Below are positions 43,621 through 57,528 of a DNA stretch of 64,000 nucleotides, piece after piece. This DNA is from Zeus faber (lineage: Eukaryota > Chordata > Actinopteri > Zeiformes > Zeidae). The DNA is taken from positions 13,693,974 to 13,757,973 of the forward strand of contig OY482862.1 of assembly GCA_960531495.1 (NCBI GenBank), written 5' to 3'. Under the pieces are notes generated by a model that saw nothing but the letters and a program-made list of their open reading frames with translations, ran no database searches and had not been told where the DNA came from. Both the position numbers and the translations under genes were made by a program. How positions within the stretch are numbered: position 1 is the first letter of the stretch; the number at the start of each line of letters is the position of its first letter.

Positions 43621-46600
43621 TCTCAGCGTGGGGTCCGGGGATCCCCCACCTGCCCCGAGCTTTCCCTTCGTTGGGGTTCAAGGTTGTCCCCGGCAAAGTG
43701 AGAAATAGTTCACATTTCACCGTTATTACATTTAAGGGACATCAGCAGCCTTAGAATGTCGAATAAGTGACTGCCACTGCGAGGGTTGGACTATATCTTA
43801 TCTAACAATAAAAACATTCTGTGACGGGGGTCCCAGAGACAAAATCTTTATCTAATAGGGTCTGTGATGTCATGCTTAGCAAATTGAAACCGGTTGACGA
43901 CAGGGTCGTTTCTAGCATTTTGAGGGCCCTCTGCAAAATGTTGTTTGGGGGCCCCTATTTTGTGAAATATGCCTCTAAGGGGGCATGCATTAAACATTGA
44001 AATGCATCAATCTGTTGCATTTTAGGAGGAAAAGAAGCTAGATCCATGAACAACTCCCCCCCTTAATATATTTTTTTCTTCTCAAATTCAAATCAAACAT
44101 CTCAAGTTGATCAAAGCGATTTAAACCTAGAGAAAATGATAATAAATGTGGAACACTGGGGCTCCCTTACATCAAGAAACTACTGGAACCTTACAGAATT
44201 GACCGAATCTGCATTATAACGTCTCCAAAATGCGCATAAATGAGACAGGTGCAGCATTTTCCTTAAAATGTTCATTTTAAATGTTAGGAGCAAATTTGTT
44301 AAATAATCTTAATTCAGGCAAACATTACAACTGATAAATACTGAAGAAATATCCCTTCCCCCTAAAAAAAAAACAAAACAAAATACACGAAATAAAATAA
44401 ATTAGGCCATATAACAAGGCTCTTGGTTACCAAAGAGACGGGTGATTTTAATTTATAAAAAAAATAAATAAAAAAAAGAAAAGAAAAGGCTAAAATGGCA
44501 GCTTGCGGGCCCCCTAGTGGCGTTGGGGGCCAAATGCAACTGCACACTCCGCATAGCAAGAAACGGCCCTGGTTGAGGATGTTTGGATTAGATAACCCCT
44601 ATAACTTGCATCATGGCCATTTCATTATATTCTGTTCAGGGATCTTCAACGCCGTTCCAGTTTAGGGTTCTTCCAAAGAAATCATTGTTGTTTATTCAGT
44701 TTTGTTTTTAATCACAGCTCATATACATCTCATATACTATACTGCTGATGTATCGCCATGTGGGTTTTTTTCTTTCTTCCTTTTGGTCAATCTCAGCCAT
44801 GAGTTATTTTTCACATTAACTATGAACTACAAACATCTGTAACTCTTCCAACTTGTCAATACTTTTTCCCACTTGGTCCTGTATTAAAACCAATTGTGAC
44901 TGGTTGAGACGGCAATGGGTGGGACAACAGGGAAATCTGCCTCTTTATATTGGAGGACTACAGTCATTCCTAGTTTTGAACCAATGGCCTAATTTGAGTG
45001 GGGTTTTTTTCTAATTCAAAAGGAAAATCGACATTGAGGGCCACATTTGGCCCCCGGTCCCGCCAGTTGAATAGAGTTGAATAGTCACCAACAATAAAAT
45101 AACGGTTAAAATGAAATAATTGTCTACACACAATTTTCATCTTTTTATTTAGACTTTATTTATCTTCATTATCTACGAGCCTTTTGAAGTTATTCAGAAT
45201 AACTTCTGTGACTTGAAATGTAAAACAGCACATATAAAGCTAATTCATCCATATCAATAAACACATAATTTAAAATGCTCCACAATAGGCACAAAAAGTA
45301 CTACTTTGGCTTGGTGTTTCGTGGGTTTAATAAAAAAAAAAAGAATAATAATAAAGCTCAGCCATGTCTCTAAACCTTTCGAAAAGCATTTTAAATTTCT
45401 ACTCTTCTTTCCCTTAATCTGATAATATGAGAAAGACACAATCCTCCAAAATGCTAGTAATCTGTTCAGCTTGGGGCCCTGCTATCTGAATGTGCATAAA
45501 AACAACTGTTTGGATCTAGTGGCAGATCTGATTATCATAGAAAAAACAAATTATAAGATATTATTTTGGCAAATGATCCATGTCCCTAAGCATGATCACG
45601 AGTGTTATAATGCACAGTGAGATGGAAAAACAACAACATTTGACCCCACAACCCTATTTCTATGAGTTGTTGCCCTGTCAAACTGCTGCACCGTATACAG
45701 TACCAAACCCTTTGTGAAAGGCTTCTCCAATCTGCTCAGTATTTCTTATCAAAAGGATTGGAAAAACCTTTACATTCATTTTGAAAGTCCGCTTAATACA
45801 TTGCAGAGAAAAATTAGATTTATGACTTTTCAGTGAGGTTTCAGCTGGTGGGGCATTTTAAAGGCGTAATGTGACAGTGATCTGTTTTTTGATTCATTTT
45901 GTGTGGATTAGTTTTCACTGCTGCTCATCTAATAGACATTTATGTTAAGTGTACTACTGTGTGACTGACCTGAGAGAAGCAACAAAACGGAGGACGCTGG
46001 AATTCATCTACCGTTGCCCGCCCATCTTCAAAACACGCCGACACAGATACAGACATAGAACAACAGCAGTTTTAACCTGGTGCCCGGGACCCTGAAACGA
46101 GGTTGATCCATCCTTTCTATCATCGGTTGCAGACATAAAATGCAGGTTGTAAATGATCAGGTTTTAACCGTGCAGAAAGCCTGGTTCGGAAACTAAACAA
46201 GATGTTGTGATAGGTGTACAACGTATGTTATAAATAGGGATTTTTTTCGTTACATTATTGAATTATATCTGTATTTTGAAACATTTACATATTTGATTGT
46301 CAAATGATCCATCTGCTTTTACATAATTGCCTCCCACCACCTATCATTTCAACTCTCATAGCGGGGTCTGCTATTAAAAAAAGTTCATAATCAATTGAAC
46401 TGAATACCCATTTCAATAATATGCATTTATCCTCTAACCATTTGGCCTGGGATAAGGATCCTTTTAAAATAACTTTCCAATTTTCTGCTCAACATAACCT
46501 GTATGCAGGTTTCTACGTCCGATTCCATCACATTCTCAGAGAACGCTATGATTATAATGTTCTAGAGAAGCAAACGGGTACGACCAATTTGGATTGTCAG

Positions 46601-46637
46601 ACCAGTCTAGCACTAAGGCCCAAGCACTGAACTTGAG
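43621..46637. other. Intergenic A/T-rich stretch upstream of xk
   Basis: No exon with splice signals was seen. It contains short A-rich tracts and AATAAT-type sequence, and no long satellite. Confidence 0.5.
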
Positions 46638-47445
<808 letters not shown>

Positions 47446-48407
47446 CTAAATCACAGCACGCTTTATATACTTGACAGTTGTGTTTTTCTTCTGTATTGTC
47501 TTTGTGAGATATATGGTTCAAAAAGGTTGACTTCCTGTCAAGTGCATAGAGCACTTCAAGACCACTCTTTGGGGATTGGAATTAGATTACACACTGATTT
47601 ACACTGCTGGTTGACTTTAATCCTCATGTAGTCTTGTAAAGTATGAACTCCACCAATTGAAAAAGAAAAAAACATCATGCATTTGGTTCTATGTTTCTCA
47701 GTTTGGAGGAACTGAAACTTTTAGTGGATTTAAGACTTCCTAGGTTTCTTCCTGAATCCCTGAGAGTGATCAAGAAATTCGGAAAGAAGACCAGGTCCCC
47801 AGGGGCCGTTGTAATTGGAAATCATGCAGAACACACTGCTCTTAGATCCAGAAAATACATCTATGTGTTTAAATGTAAGCATTATCAAAAGGGCAAACCT
47901 CTGTTGCAGGCAAATCCTGACCGAGCAGATACATGCAACAACCTTTTTCATGACACTCCACGTTAACATCCACATTCGTGGTCCTAATTGTTTCATAACG
48001 TCATCAATTTGGGACCAACTTTCTATTACTTGGTATTATTTGTTATCTTTTAAAGTTGTTGCTGTGTCCATGCAGATGTGGCCATGGGGGACCATGCTTA
48101 CAATAGACTTTATGTTGGAGGATCTCCAATCCTGATGAATCTCTTCATCTGATGCTATCAAGGAAAAGAAGATTAGCTTCACTGGCGGCGCATCGTACAC
48201 CAACACCCCAGCCCCAGCGTCTGCATTTGTGTACATGAATATAGTTGTTAGATGTTCCTGATTCGACCCAGATGATCTGAAATACAAGCCTGGGCTGTGA
48301 TAAGTTATAGAAAAAGTCATATAAATGCTATTGGTAACCGACTGACATTTCAAGGTTGTTTTCCATCACCGACCCTCCATACTCAATACCCTCAATAATA
48401 CAAAATA

Positions 48408-48440
48408 GTTTGTGAGGATACCGCGGGTATCCTCACAAAC
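48408..48440. other. Perfect 15-bp hairpin with 3-base loop
   Basis: Arms gtttgtgaggatacc (48408-48422) and ggtatcctcacaaac (48426-48440) are exact reverse complements around gcg. The stem is followed by unrelated sequence. Confidence 0.92.
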
Positions 48441-48814
48441 GATCTGTATTCCGAGGGAAATGCGCTGGAGGTTTAAAAAAGAAAAAAACTTGGATCCCTG
48501 GTCCAGTGCTTTTGGGTCGGTGGAGGTTTGGGTGGATGGGATCCAGGATTGAAGGGTTTTTTGGGCACACGGACCAATATATGATTTCACTCTAAGTAAC
48601 CTAACTTGCTATTATTTCCACTATTTTTATTTATACCTTTTGCTTAATCTTTCGCTCTTTTTGCAAAGTGTGGCTTAATAGGCGCTTACAGATTAAAGCT
48701 GTTGTTATCAAAGTTAAGGGAATGTGTGCGGTATAAAAATAAATGTCATAGTAGGTTTTGATTGTTATGGTCTAATAATATTCCAAATAGTGTCATACAA
48801 TTAAGCCCATTCTT

Positions 48815-49340
48815 CTTCTTCTCCTTCGGGCTGCTCCCCACAGCGGATCATCGGCCTCCAACACCTTCTGTTCTGCGCATCTTCCTCCCTTACACCGACC
48901 GCCTGCATGTCCTCCCTCACCGCATCCATAAAGCTTCTCTTTGGCCTTCCCCTTTTTCCTCTTGCCTGGCAGCGCCATCCTCAGCCTCCTCCTCCCAATG
49001 TAACGCTCATCTCTCCTACACACGTGTCCAAAGCATCTCAGTCTGGCCTCTCTCACTTTTCCACCAAACTGTCCAACCTGAGCTGTCCCTCTAACGTACT
49101 CATTCTTAATCCTGTCCGTCCTCGTCACTCCCAATGAAAATCTCAAACATCCTCAACTCTGCCACCTCCAGTTCAGCCACCTGCCTTTTAGTCAGTGCCA
49201 CAGCCTCTAAACCGTCCTGTAGACCTTCCCCTTCACTCTTGCTGGAACCCTTCTGTCACAGACCACCCCGGACACTCTTCTCCACCCACTCCACCCACTC
49301 CACCCTGCCTGTACTCTCTTCTTCGCCGCTCTTCCGCATT
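48815..49340 (-). mobile_element. RTE-class LINE fragment (3' part of reverse transcriptase ORF)
   Basis: Read on the minus strand it encodes TRTDRIKNEYVRGTAQVGQF, then VREARLRCFGHVCRRDERYI, then RRLRMALPGKRKKGK. That is the typical C-terminal end of fish RTE-type ORF2 proteins. The end of the element, with AAGAAGAAG-type sequence, lies near 48815. The frame breaks downstream and the palm domain is not present, so it is a dead 5'-truncated copy. Confidence 0.8.
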
Positions 49341-51336
49341 ATTACGTATTTCATCATCGCACCGCGAGGGGGCGACAGACACTGCGGTGGCTCTCCATGG
49401 TGCTGAAAGCGGTGCAAAATCACATAAAAACCAAATCTTATGTACAAACAACTTTATTTAGATACAAATAAAGAACGTAGTTGAATTTAGGAATTAAAAT
49501 TATAAGACTGTGTGAACAGGATGTGATTTAAGTCAAAATGTAATTGTTGCCAACATACACTGCCGGCAGGTGTTAAATGTTATAAATTAGGTGATTTGGA
49601 TATGAGATTATTGTTTATTGGGCTGGATTACATTTTAATTTAAAACCACCTTGCTCTTCTCTCATCTCCTATGAATGAAGGAGATTTCTTTTTTCATAAA
49701 AGGTTGACTGTCACTGGATATGCCAGTGCCAGTATGGTGGGGTCTCTGTACGAACCTGGGCCTCCGGGGTGGCTTTGGGGCCTTTTACGCTGCTTGGAGG
49801 CGCTACCATATAATACCGACCTTATACACAAGAACCAATTTGGACAAGTCCCATACACTCAACGGTGGACATATGACACCTACACACATCACACACACGC
49901 CATTTTTCCTGGTCTTGATTAGCGCTGTTTTTTCGATACATGTTGCCGTCTGATGTTTTCTTTTTTCCGTGTATATGTTTGGTTCTGTGTTTATTTGTCT
50001 CAACCGCGGTGACTCTCCCCCTCTTAGAGGAGTGATGAGTTGTTTCAAGACCAAAACATGGTAAGATAGTTCTCCAAAGAGGGGGATTAGTGGCGGTTCT
50101 GTGTTGCAAAAACTGTGCTCTGGTCATCCTACAGGTTGTCCACAGGACAGAGTTATTGCAGCAGTTCTTGATGATTAAAGAATTAATAAAGAGTTGCACT
50201 GCAGGAACTCGAACTCCACTTGCAGACTAACTCTGTCCTAGGTACAATGGCACAAATACTCTGTGTTGTACGCCTAGCATGCTGACAGCACAGATTTAAA
50301 AAATAAATAAATAAAAATATTGAAAAAAACAAAACAAAACAAAAAAACAATGCCAAGTGTAAAATACTGTGCGAAGCACAAGGTTCAATTAACACACAGA
50401 ATGAGTTTTAAATTGTATATTTCAATTATTTTCTGGCCTTGGACAAAATAATGAATAAACTTACAATAAACTCACAATTAGATTCAGACTTAAAGTCAAG
50501 TTCACACCTGCCTTCTTCCCACCTGTTGAGAGGATTCACCCCCTGATCCCCCATGGCGCTTTACATCATAATTTCAGTGCGTATACTGTACTTAATGTAA
50601 CTGTGGCAGTTGCGCCTGCCACACACCACTCAGGTGGCGTTTTCAGGGCCCTCGGGCACAGAGACACAGACGACGATGGGTTGTAGACATCAGTTTATTG
50701 CAGAGAGGAGGCTCGTGGAATTAGCCATGAGCAGATGGAACATGTCATGACATGACTCCTATCCTGAGTGAGTGTGAAGATGGGGGTTTTAACCTGTTGC
50801 TCATTAGCCCAACCAATAAGAAACCCTCGCCTATTTGTTTTTGCTTGCTGTGAGTCAAACAGAGGATTGGCATGCAGCCCAGGGGTTGTTTTTCAGATCG
50901 TCATGAGTCAACAGTGTTAATATAAACCTTTTTTTTTTTCTTGTTTTTTTTACCAATGGCTGTTATTGTTATCATATTGTTTGGATCAAATTGAATGAAG
51001 CTAAAAAGAAGATTCATTAAGTGCCTTTGCCGGTTCTATCTCCTTCAGTGTGTGGGAACAGAAAATGTATCACAGAAAACGGTTACAAACAGCTCTACTT
51101 CTCCGTGAGCCTTGAAACCATTTCTCTCATGTTGGTCTTTCCTGTTTCCCAACTCTACGAGATAAACTCGGCATTCCCCTGTAAACCAGTGTGTCTGCAT
51201 TTACAATGTTACGCAACCTAATTAATCTTTCCTGTAAATGTCTGCAATCCATTTTATTTTTATTTTTTCATATTTCATTATGGTGTGGATGGGAGGGATT
51301 GAGCAGCCACCCCTGAACTGGATCTAGGTAATTGGA

Positions 51337-51410
51337 GCAGGGTGGCTGCATACCAGTTGCTTGTGAACCAAAACAATGAGCAACCACCCTGCCCTTTGCA
51401 GCCACCCTGC
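51337..51410. other. 14-bp inverted repeat
   Basis: Arms gcagggtggctgca (51337-51350) and tgcagccaccctgc (51397-51410) are perfect complements 46 bases apart. A further ccaccctgcc copy lies between them. Confidence 0.8.
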
Positions 51411-51602
51411 CAAAATGTGTTACGTCAACGTTATGGAATCTTCATTCACTCTTTTACTATAAAAATACAATCTTCGCATCTCAAATGACAACTACAATTT
51501 ACTAAAACATGCACAAATGTTACCAATATTAACATTATTGAAACAGCGATGTGCTTTTTGATAAGTAATAGCAACAAATATATATAAAAATGTCTACGAG
51601 CA

Positions 51603-54600
51603 TCACTGGTAGAGGAGGAAGTCCTTGAGACGGAGTGGGAGGAAGAGGACGGACGCTCGGTGGAGGCGGCTCCTGCCGAGGCTGCGACGGATGGAGAAGC
51701 GACAGAGCTGACAGAGAGAGCAGGGACCTGGACGTGGGGGACAGGGGAGAACTGTCAGGATTCCTCTAATGACTACAACATCGAAAATCAAATAATTCGA
51801 GACATTTTTCTACTTAAAGGGGTTACAGGGTTGTTGTGACCAAAAGTTAAAATTTTGCCATCCTTAGATACCATGAATCTGCGAGTAGTACTACCTTGCG
51901 AATACTAATGAACTTATGCTTTGGTTTTGAATAAAATGCACATACAGTACGCTGTTTTATAGAATACCTCTTTTCTGTAGTGTGGCTCTCACTGCGCTGC
52001 TTGGTGCTGCCAGATCCAGGGGAGTCTTCCCCTGTGCGTCTCTGCAACTTTCATCAGCCCCAAAGTCCATGAGCAGCTCCACGACGCCGACTGCTCCCGC
52101 TTTGACGGCGGCGTGCAATGGGCTGTCCTGCCCGCAGCCCAGCTGGACATCTGCCCCTGTGTGTGTCAAATTAGCCCTTGTTTAAATGGTTCTTCCTAAA
52201 AACACGCTCTCACTGGGCACGTTTTAAGGCAAAAAACTTAATTTGGACAATTGACACAAACTGTCCAGCGCCATCTATTCATTTTGACCAGCTGACTTGC
52301 CCTTAAAAGTTAACCACTGTCATGGCGGCTCTGATAATGTGGCAGTTTCAATATTTCTACTGGTATTTCCGATTTCCATCTCGGAGGAGGGGTCAGGAGT
52401 GCTCTGAAAAGAAGTGGCTCTAAATTCCTCAATTCAAAGTGATTAAGTGTTTCTCAGCTAAACAGGGGCTCACTCATCTTTCTCAATTTCTGCAGGAATT
52501 TTGTAGTTATTATTATAACCTTTATTTGTACAGCACCTTTCATGCACAACACGTAACTTAAACTGCGGTAACTTTTTTCGGTAACTTTGCAAAGTTTTAT
52601 CAGTATTTCCTGATGCATATGTAGGTCGTGTGAACCAAACTTGGACGACAAAACGTAGGAAATGCTCCCACTGTTCTTTGGGAAAAGAACTGGGAAACGT
52701 TTTTCTTCGTTGGTTTCATCTCCAATAATGGTGCAGAGTTGTTCCCTTCTGCTGGTGCTACAGAAAAAATGTAATCAAAGTGCTGCTCAAATACTTCCTG
52801 TACACCAACACCAACTGGTTAAAAACGCAACAACAACCCATGTTGTTGTTTATCAGTTAATGTTTCATCAATATTTTTATCTTCTGAACTTAATTCTGCA
52901 TTATCAACATTATCAATGCACATTCATAATTATCATTATTGTTTTTTGCATTTTTTGGAGCTTTTTGGATTCTTCAATTTTGGGAAGCGGGTTATTCCAT
53001 TCATTCGTCAATTCTACCTCCTCATATGACTTGTGGAATCACTTCTGAACAATTCCAAAATCAAACTTTGTAATTACTTTACATAACAATAATAAATACA
53101 TTTTATTTGTGAATATAATGAGTAAATATTAGTTTTAATGACTTCTTCATTTTATTTTTTCTGTTAATCTACAAAAGGAAAATTCAATTTACTATAGATG
53201 ACTTGTCTACTATAGATTATTTGTCTATATTGTAATGCAGACAACACTTATGGACCTTTAACATTCATTTGGCAGAATTATTATGGAAGAACTTGTCAAT
53301 ACTTGACACTTTCTGCATTTTCATTTAAATCTGCTATGTTTAGCTGTTTGTGTCACGTGGTTGTTTCTTTAGTGTACAATTGGCTGTTCGTGTTGTGTCT
53401 TTGTAGGTAGAGGAAAACCGACTCTGTATCAAACTGTATCAATAATGAATCTCATAAATGAATCATTGTTATCATGGAAAATTCTATTGTGAAAATGATC
53501 TTGATAGTCGCCCAGCCCGACCATGAAATACGAAAAACATTCTGGTATTTCTGTGAGTATTTACCATTGCATGGCTTCTATTCTTCCAACGCCTCGCTAG
53601 ATCTTGAACGCATCACTCAGTTGCACATTTCAGTGGATTCTGATCGACGTGGTCACAAGTTTTTGTGGACTACAGTTTTTCATATTTTTCATGAATTCAG
53701 CAAAGTAATGGGGACTACAGAGATAAAATATCAATCGAACAGATTGATAACAGACATCTACCAGGTAAGAAGGTACATAAATATATATGTAAACCCATAG
53801 TTTGTAATGTCTAACCACTACAGTATAAGTTCCTGGACTTTTTCCAGGCTAAAGTGGACACCATTCACCAACAACTCCTGGTTCCTGCCCCCTCTCCTCC
53901 TAACGTGTCCCAGACACTGGCCAGTGTGCCCTCAACTGCCCGCCTCCGCCCGCAATGCTCTATCTCTTCCTTCTCCCTAGTGGATGTTTCACTAGTCTCG
54001 AGGTTGGTGACCAAAGCCAAAGCCTCCACCTGCTCCCTGGACCTATGCCAACGGCGTTGGTGAAAGCCTGGCTTCCTACCCTCTGCCCCTCCATCACAGA
54101 CATAATCAACTCCTCCCTAGCATCTGGTACAGTGCCCCCCAGTCTCAAAATCGCCTCCATCACTCCTGAAGAAGCCTGGTCTAGACCCTGACGATCTTAA
54201 CAACTACCGGCCGATTTCCAACCTTCCATTCCTCAGTGAGGTCCTGGAAAGAGCAGTGGCCGCCCAGCTCCATCAAACATCTGTCCAACCATGAGCTCTA
54301 TGAACCCCTGCAGTCGGCCTACAGGGCACACCACAGCACAGAGACCACCCTAATCAAGATCACCAACGACCTCCTCCTCGCTGCAGACTCCGGTAACATC
54401 AGTATCCTCATCCTCCTGGACCTTTCCGCTGCTTTCGACACGGTTTCCCACACAATCTTCCTCAAACGCCTATCCGACCTCCTTGGCATCACTGGAACAG
54501 CTCTGTCATGGTTTCACTCATATCTATCAAACAGTTTGTCAAGATCAACGGCTCCTCCTCCCCCCACGCCCCGTCCCTCCCTCTCAGACTCCGGGGCTGA

Positions 54601-55211
54601 AATCCTCATCCACGCTTTCATCACCTCCCGGTTGGACTACTGTAACGGAGTCCTGTCCGGGGTTTCCAACAAAGCCCTAGACAGGATACAGTATGTGCAG
54701 AACTCAGCTGCCAGGGTTCTCATCCACACCAAGCCCTGGCAGCACAAAACCCCCACCCTCATCCACCTCCACTGGCTCCTGGTCAAGTTCCGCATCTCCT
54801 ACTACCTCCTACTCCTCCTCCTCACATACAAATCCCTTCAAGCACTCGCCCCCCAATACCTGTCCGACCTCCTCCACCAGAACACTATATCCCGGAAGTT
54901 GCGGTCCTCAAACATGGGTCTGCTGTCCCTCCCCCGTATCAGATTACGAACTTTCGGGGACAGAGCCTTCAGCGTGGCAGCCCCCACCCTCTGGAACCCT
55001 CTCCCTCCCGTAATCCGTAATGCCCCAACCCTGGACACTTTCAAAACAACCTTCAAGATCCACCTTTTCACCATGGCCTTCCCCCATTAGTTAGTTAGTT
55101 TAGATATTCATTTGTTTTGTTTTTATTCCTCTCTCCCTTAATCTGTCCCCCCCCTTGCCCCTCTACTGTAAAGCGACCTTGGGTTCTTTGAAAGGCTCTA
55201 TACAAATTTAA

Positions 55212-55246
<35 letters not shown>

Positions 55247-55606
55247 AGAGCGACCGAGTCTACACCGCACACGGTCCGAATGGACACTCTGAATCGGAAT
55301 CTGTACATTTTAGTAAATAGTATGATGACGTCATAAAGCGTCTTACCCTAAATCTCATCTCGTTCATTTTGTTTATGAACAGTGGCATGTCAGTTAAGCA
55401 GGACCAGCTGAATATTTGGGATCAGTGTTGTTCAGTTTTCTTACTAATATCTGCTCCATATGTGGATCAATTTGGATGAAATTTAAACCACAACATCCTT
55501 GTGACATACTGTTTTAAACGACGCCTCAACCATGTTCATAGCTTATGTCATTGTTGTGTTCCAGATAGTTTTAGCCGGATTGGACATATTTCGGCGGCTG
55601 GACCCC

Positions 55607-55638
<32 letters not shown>

Positions 55639-56153
55639 TTAATAATAATAATGATAATAAATCAAAACTAGCTAGATACATTTCAAATAAAAATAAATAT
55701 TCTACTCAAAGCCCTACGGCCTGGACCCCTAATAAAAATAATAATAATAATAATAATAATAATAATTATAATAATAAATCAAAAATAGCCTAGTATGGCG
55801 ATCAAAGATGACAAAAAGATGTGATGGGAGAAACACTTCCAGATTGCTGGTACTCATTTTACACCATGGTTTTTTGTATTTTTTTCATGAATGTACAATA
55901 AAACCCTTTTTCAGATACAGATAAAGTTACAGTGCATGGTGAGACTACAGGGAGGTTAGGAGGATAAATTCTGACCCGAGTGCAGCAGCTGCTCCACACA
56001 CTCTGTGGCCCCGGCCTGGCAGGCGGCGCACAGGGGCGTCCCTAAAACGGGCAGCTCCAGGTCGACGTAGACTCCATAAGACAGCAACAATTCCAGACAC
56101 TCTTTATGACCTGACAAGAGAAACAAGATTATACTAAGTACGTTTTTTGGCAA

Positions 56154-56189
<36 letters not shown>

Positions 56190-57528
56190 CTTTCTTTGCA
56201 GCCTCATGGATGGGTGATGCCAGATGGTGTGTAGTGTGGATGGTCGGACTGTGTTCCAAAATCAGCCTGACACAAGCAGCGCTGCCACTGCTGCAAGCGT
56301 TGAAGAGGGGAGTGGCACCATCTGAGGATACAGCATCCGCCTGCCAAAAAGATCGATGAGAAGCCGTGAGATACCTGGTTGGTCACTGTGTATCCATGTT
56401 TGGTAAATTCATAATTTATTTTGAATTAAGGAACACCAACAAATGAAAGTGAAAGTGAGAGATTCTGAGAGAATGTAAAGGGAAGGGATGTAAAAGAGGG
56501 AAGGGAAAAGGAAAATATATTGACACAATGAGGGTGGTCCATACAAATTGGCAGATTGTCTGTGCAGCTTCTTATTAGATAGACCTTTTTAACAAGGTTG
56601 CTGATTATCTATACCAATACAACAACAAAAAATAAAAATAAATAAATAATTTGCCTTTGTCAGGAAGTTTAAAAAAAGGTCCCGCTTACCTTTGCGCCCT
56701 TGTCCAGAAGAAACTTTGCACACAGGTAATGGCCGCAGAGACAAGCCTCGTGGAGAGGAGTGACCCTGTCCATGGTCAACATGTCCACATGGAAGCCCTG
56801 GAGAAGAGATGAGAAGAGAGACTTTATTTATTTAGATACCAACAAGTATTTCGATAGAAGTCACTTGAAGTTTTAAAGAACGAATCCTGCAAAACCAGAG
56901 AATTCCTGGTGAAATTGTGAAAGTGCGCCAGCCCTGTGTTTGTGTAGGTGTAATAAAAATAAAAGTGTTAAAATAGGTGGGCGGGTCATCTTTTCAACAG
57001 TGGAAGTTAGTGTTTTTCATTTAATGATTATCACAGTGAGAACTCATTTTATGCTGCCACTTGTTTTGTTTATGTTGCACAAGCTGAGTGCTGCCTTACC
57101 TGTGCTATAAGGGTTCTCAGGTTGAGCAGTCTGCCATGGCACGCTGCATCGTGGAGAGCGGTCCGATCACACCAGGACTCTGAGATGGACAGACACCGGT
57201 CAGAGAATGGCTTTGCATTCAAATCGGTATGCACGCTCTCTTTTTTCAGCTTATCTCTCCTCTTGGCGTTCTCACTGGGTTTTCTGGTTCCAGGTCACCC
57301 AAACAAACAAAGTTGCACAATGCCATTCTGAAGTTAAAACAATAGTGAAAAAGACTCTGAAAGCTTTGTTTCCCCCTTTCGAGGGAGGGCAGTGGGAGTG
57401 ATTTTTCTACCGAGAGGTCAGTTTGCAGTTGCGTGTGTGTTCATAATGGTTGCAAGGAAGAGGATCTTACCGGACATGAATGAGTTGCATGGCAGCCCTC
57501 CGTAGATGCGAAAGGGCCTCTGCCAAAG
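51603..57528 (-). CDS. asb11: asb11, ankyrin repeat and SOCS box protein 11 (N-terminus not located)
   Basis: Seven exons in transcript order: 57528 (5' end uncertain)-57471, 57179-57100, 56797-56690, 56340-56190, 56110-55976, 52156-51968 and 51727-51603 (TGA). The protein begins ...[15 protein letters not shown] and passes through ankyrin repeats ([96 protein letters not shown]). It ends in a SOCS box ([15 protein letters not shown] ... RLKDFLLYQ). ASB proteins are substrate receptors of Elongin B/C-Cul5 ubiquitin ligases. In zebrafish Asb11 is reported to act on Delta in neural progenitors. IYGG, GRLL.L.TLIAQ and CSSGSAACV point to ASB11 rather than ASB9. So does the neighbour piga. Intron 5 is large (3.8 kb) and holds an L2-like LINE. 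No in-frame ATG exists upstream of 57528 before a stop. Confidence 0.9.
53850..55250 (+). mobile_element. L2-like LINE with internally deleted reverse transcriptase
   Basis: Plus-strand, antisense in an asb11 intron. The frame gives [20 protein letters not shown], then [13 protein letters not shown]-type sequence, then [13 protein letters not shown]. It jumps to [20 protein letters not shown] and closes with [20 protein letters not shown]. This order is that of fish L2/CR1-type LINEs. The section between FHSYLSNS and SDSGAE, which should carry the catalytic YADD box, is missing. The 5' part has a frameshift near 54190. The element ends taaagcgaccttgggttctt and a (TTA)n tail (55213-55245). Confidence 0.88.
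55596..55795 (+). repeat. Tandem duplication of an AAT-microsatellite unit
   Basis: A unit of about 123 bases starting ggc(c)tggacccctaataa, followed by (AAT)n and aataaatcaaaa.tagc, occurs twice in a row (from 55596 and from 55718). Confidence 0.8.
56152..56185 (+). repeat. (CA)n run beside an asb11 donor
   Basis: About 16 CA units; in the asb11 transcript this is (TG)n starting five bases after the donor (gtgtctgtgtg) of exon 56340-56190. Confidence 0.92.

Noticed and set aside
50560-50900. Possible solo LTR beginning gtggcagttgcgcctgccac
   Set aside because: The start is a short palindrome, but no matching end, target duplication, polyadenylation layout or internal retroviral sequence could be shown.
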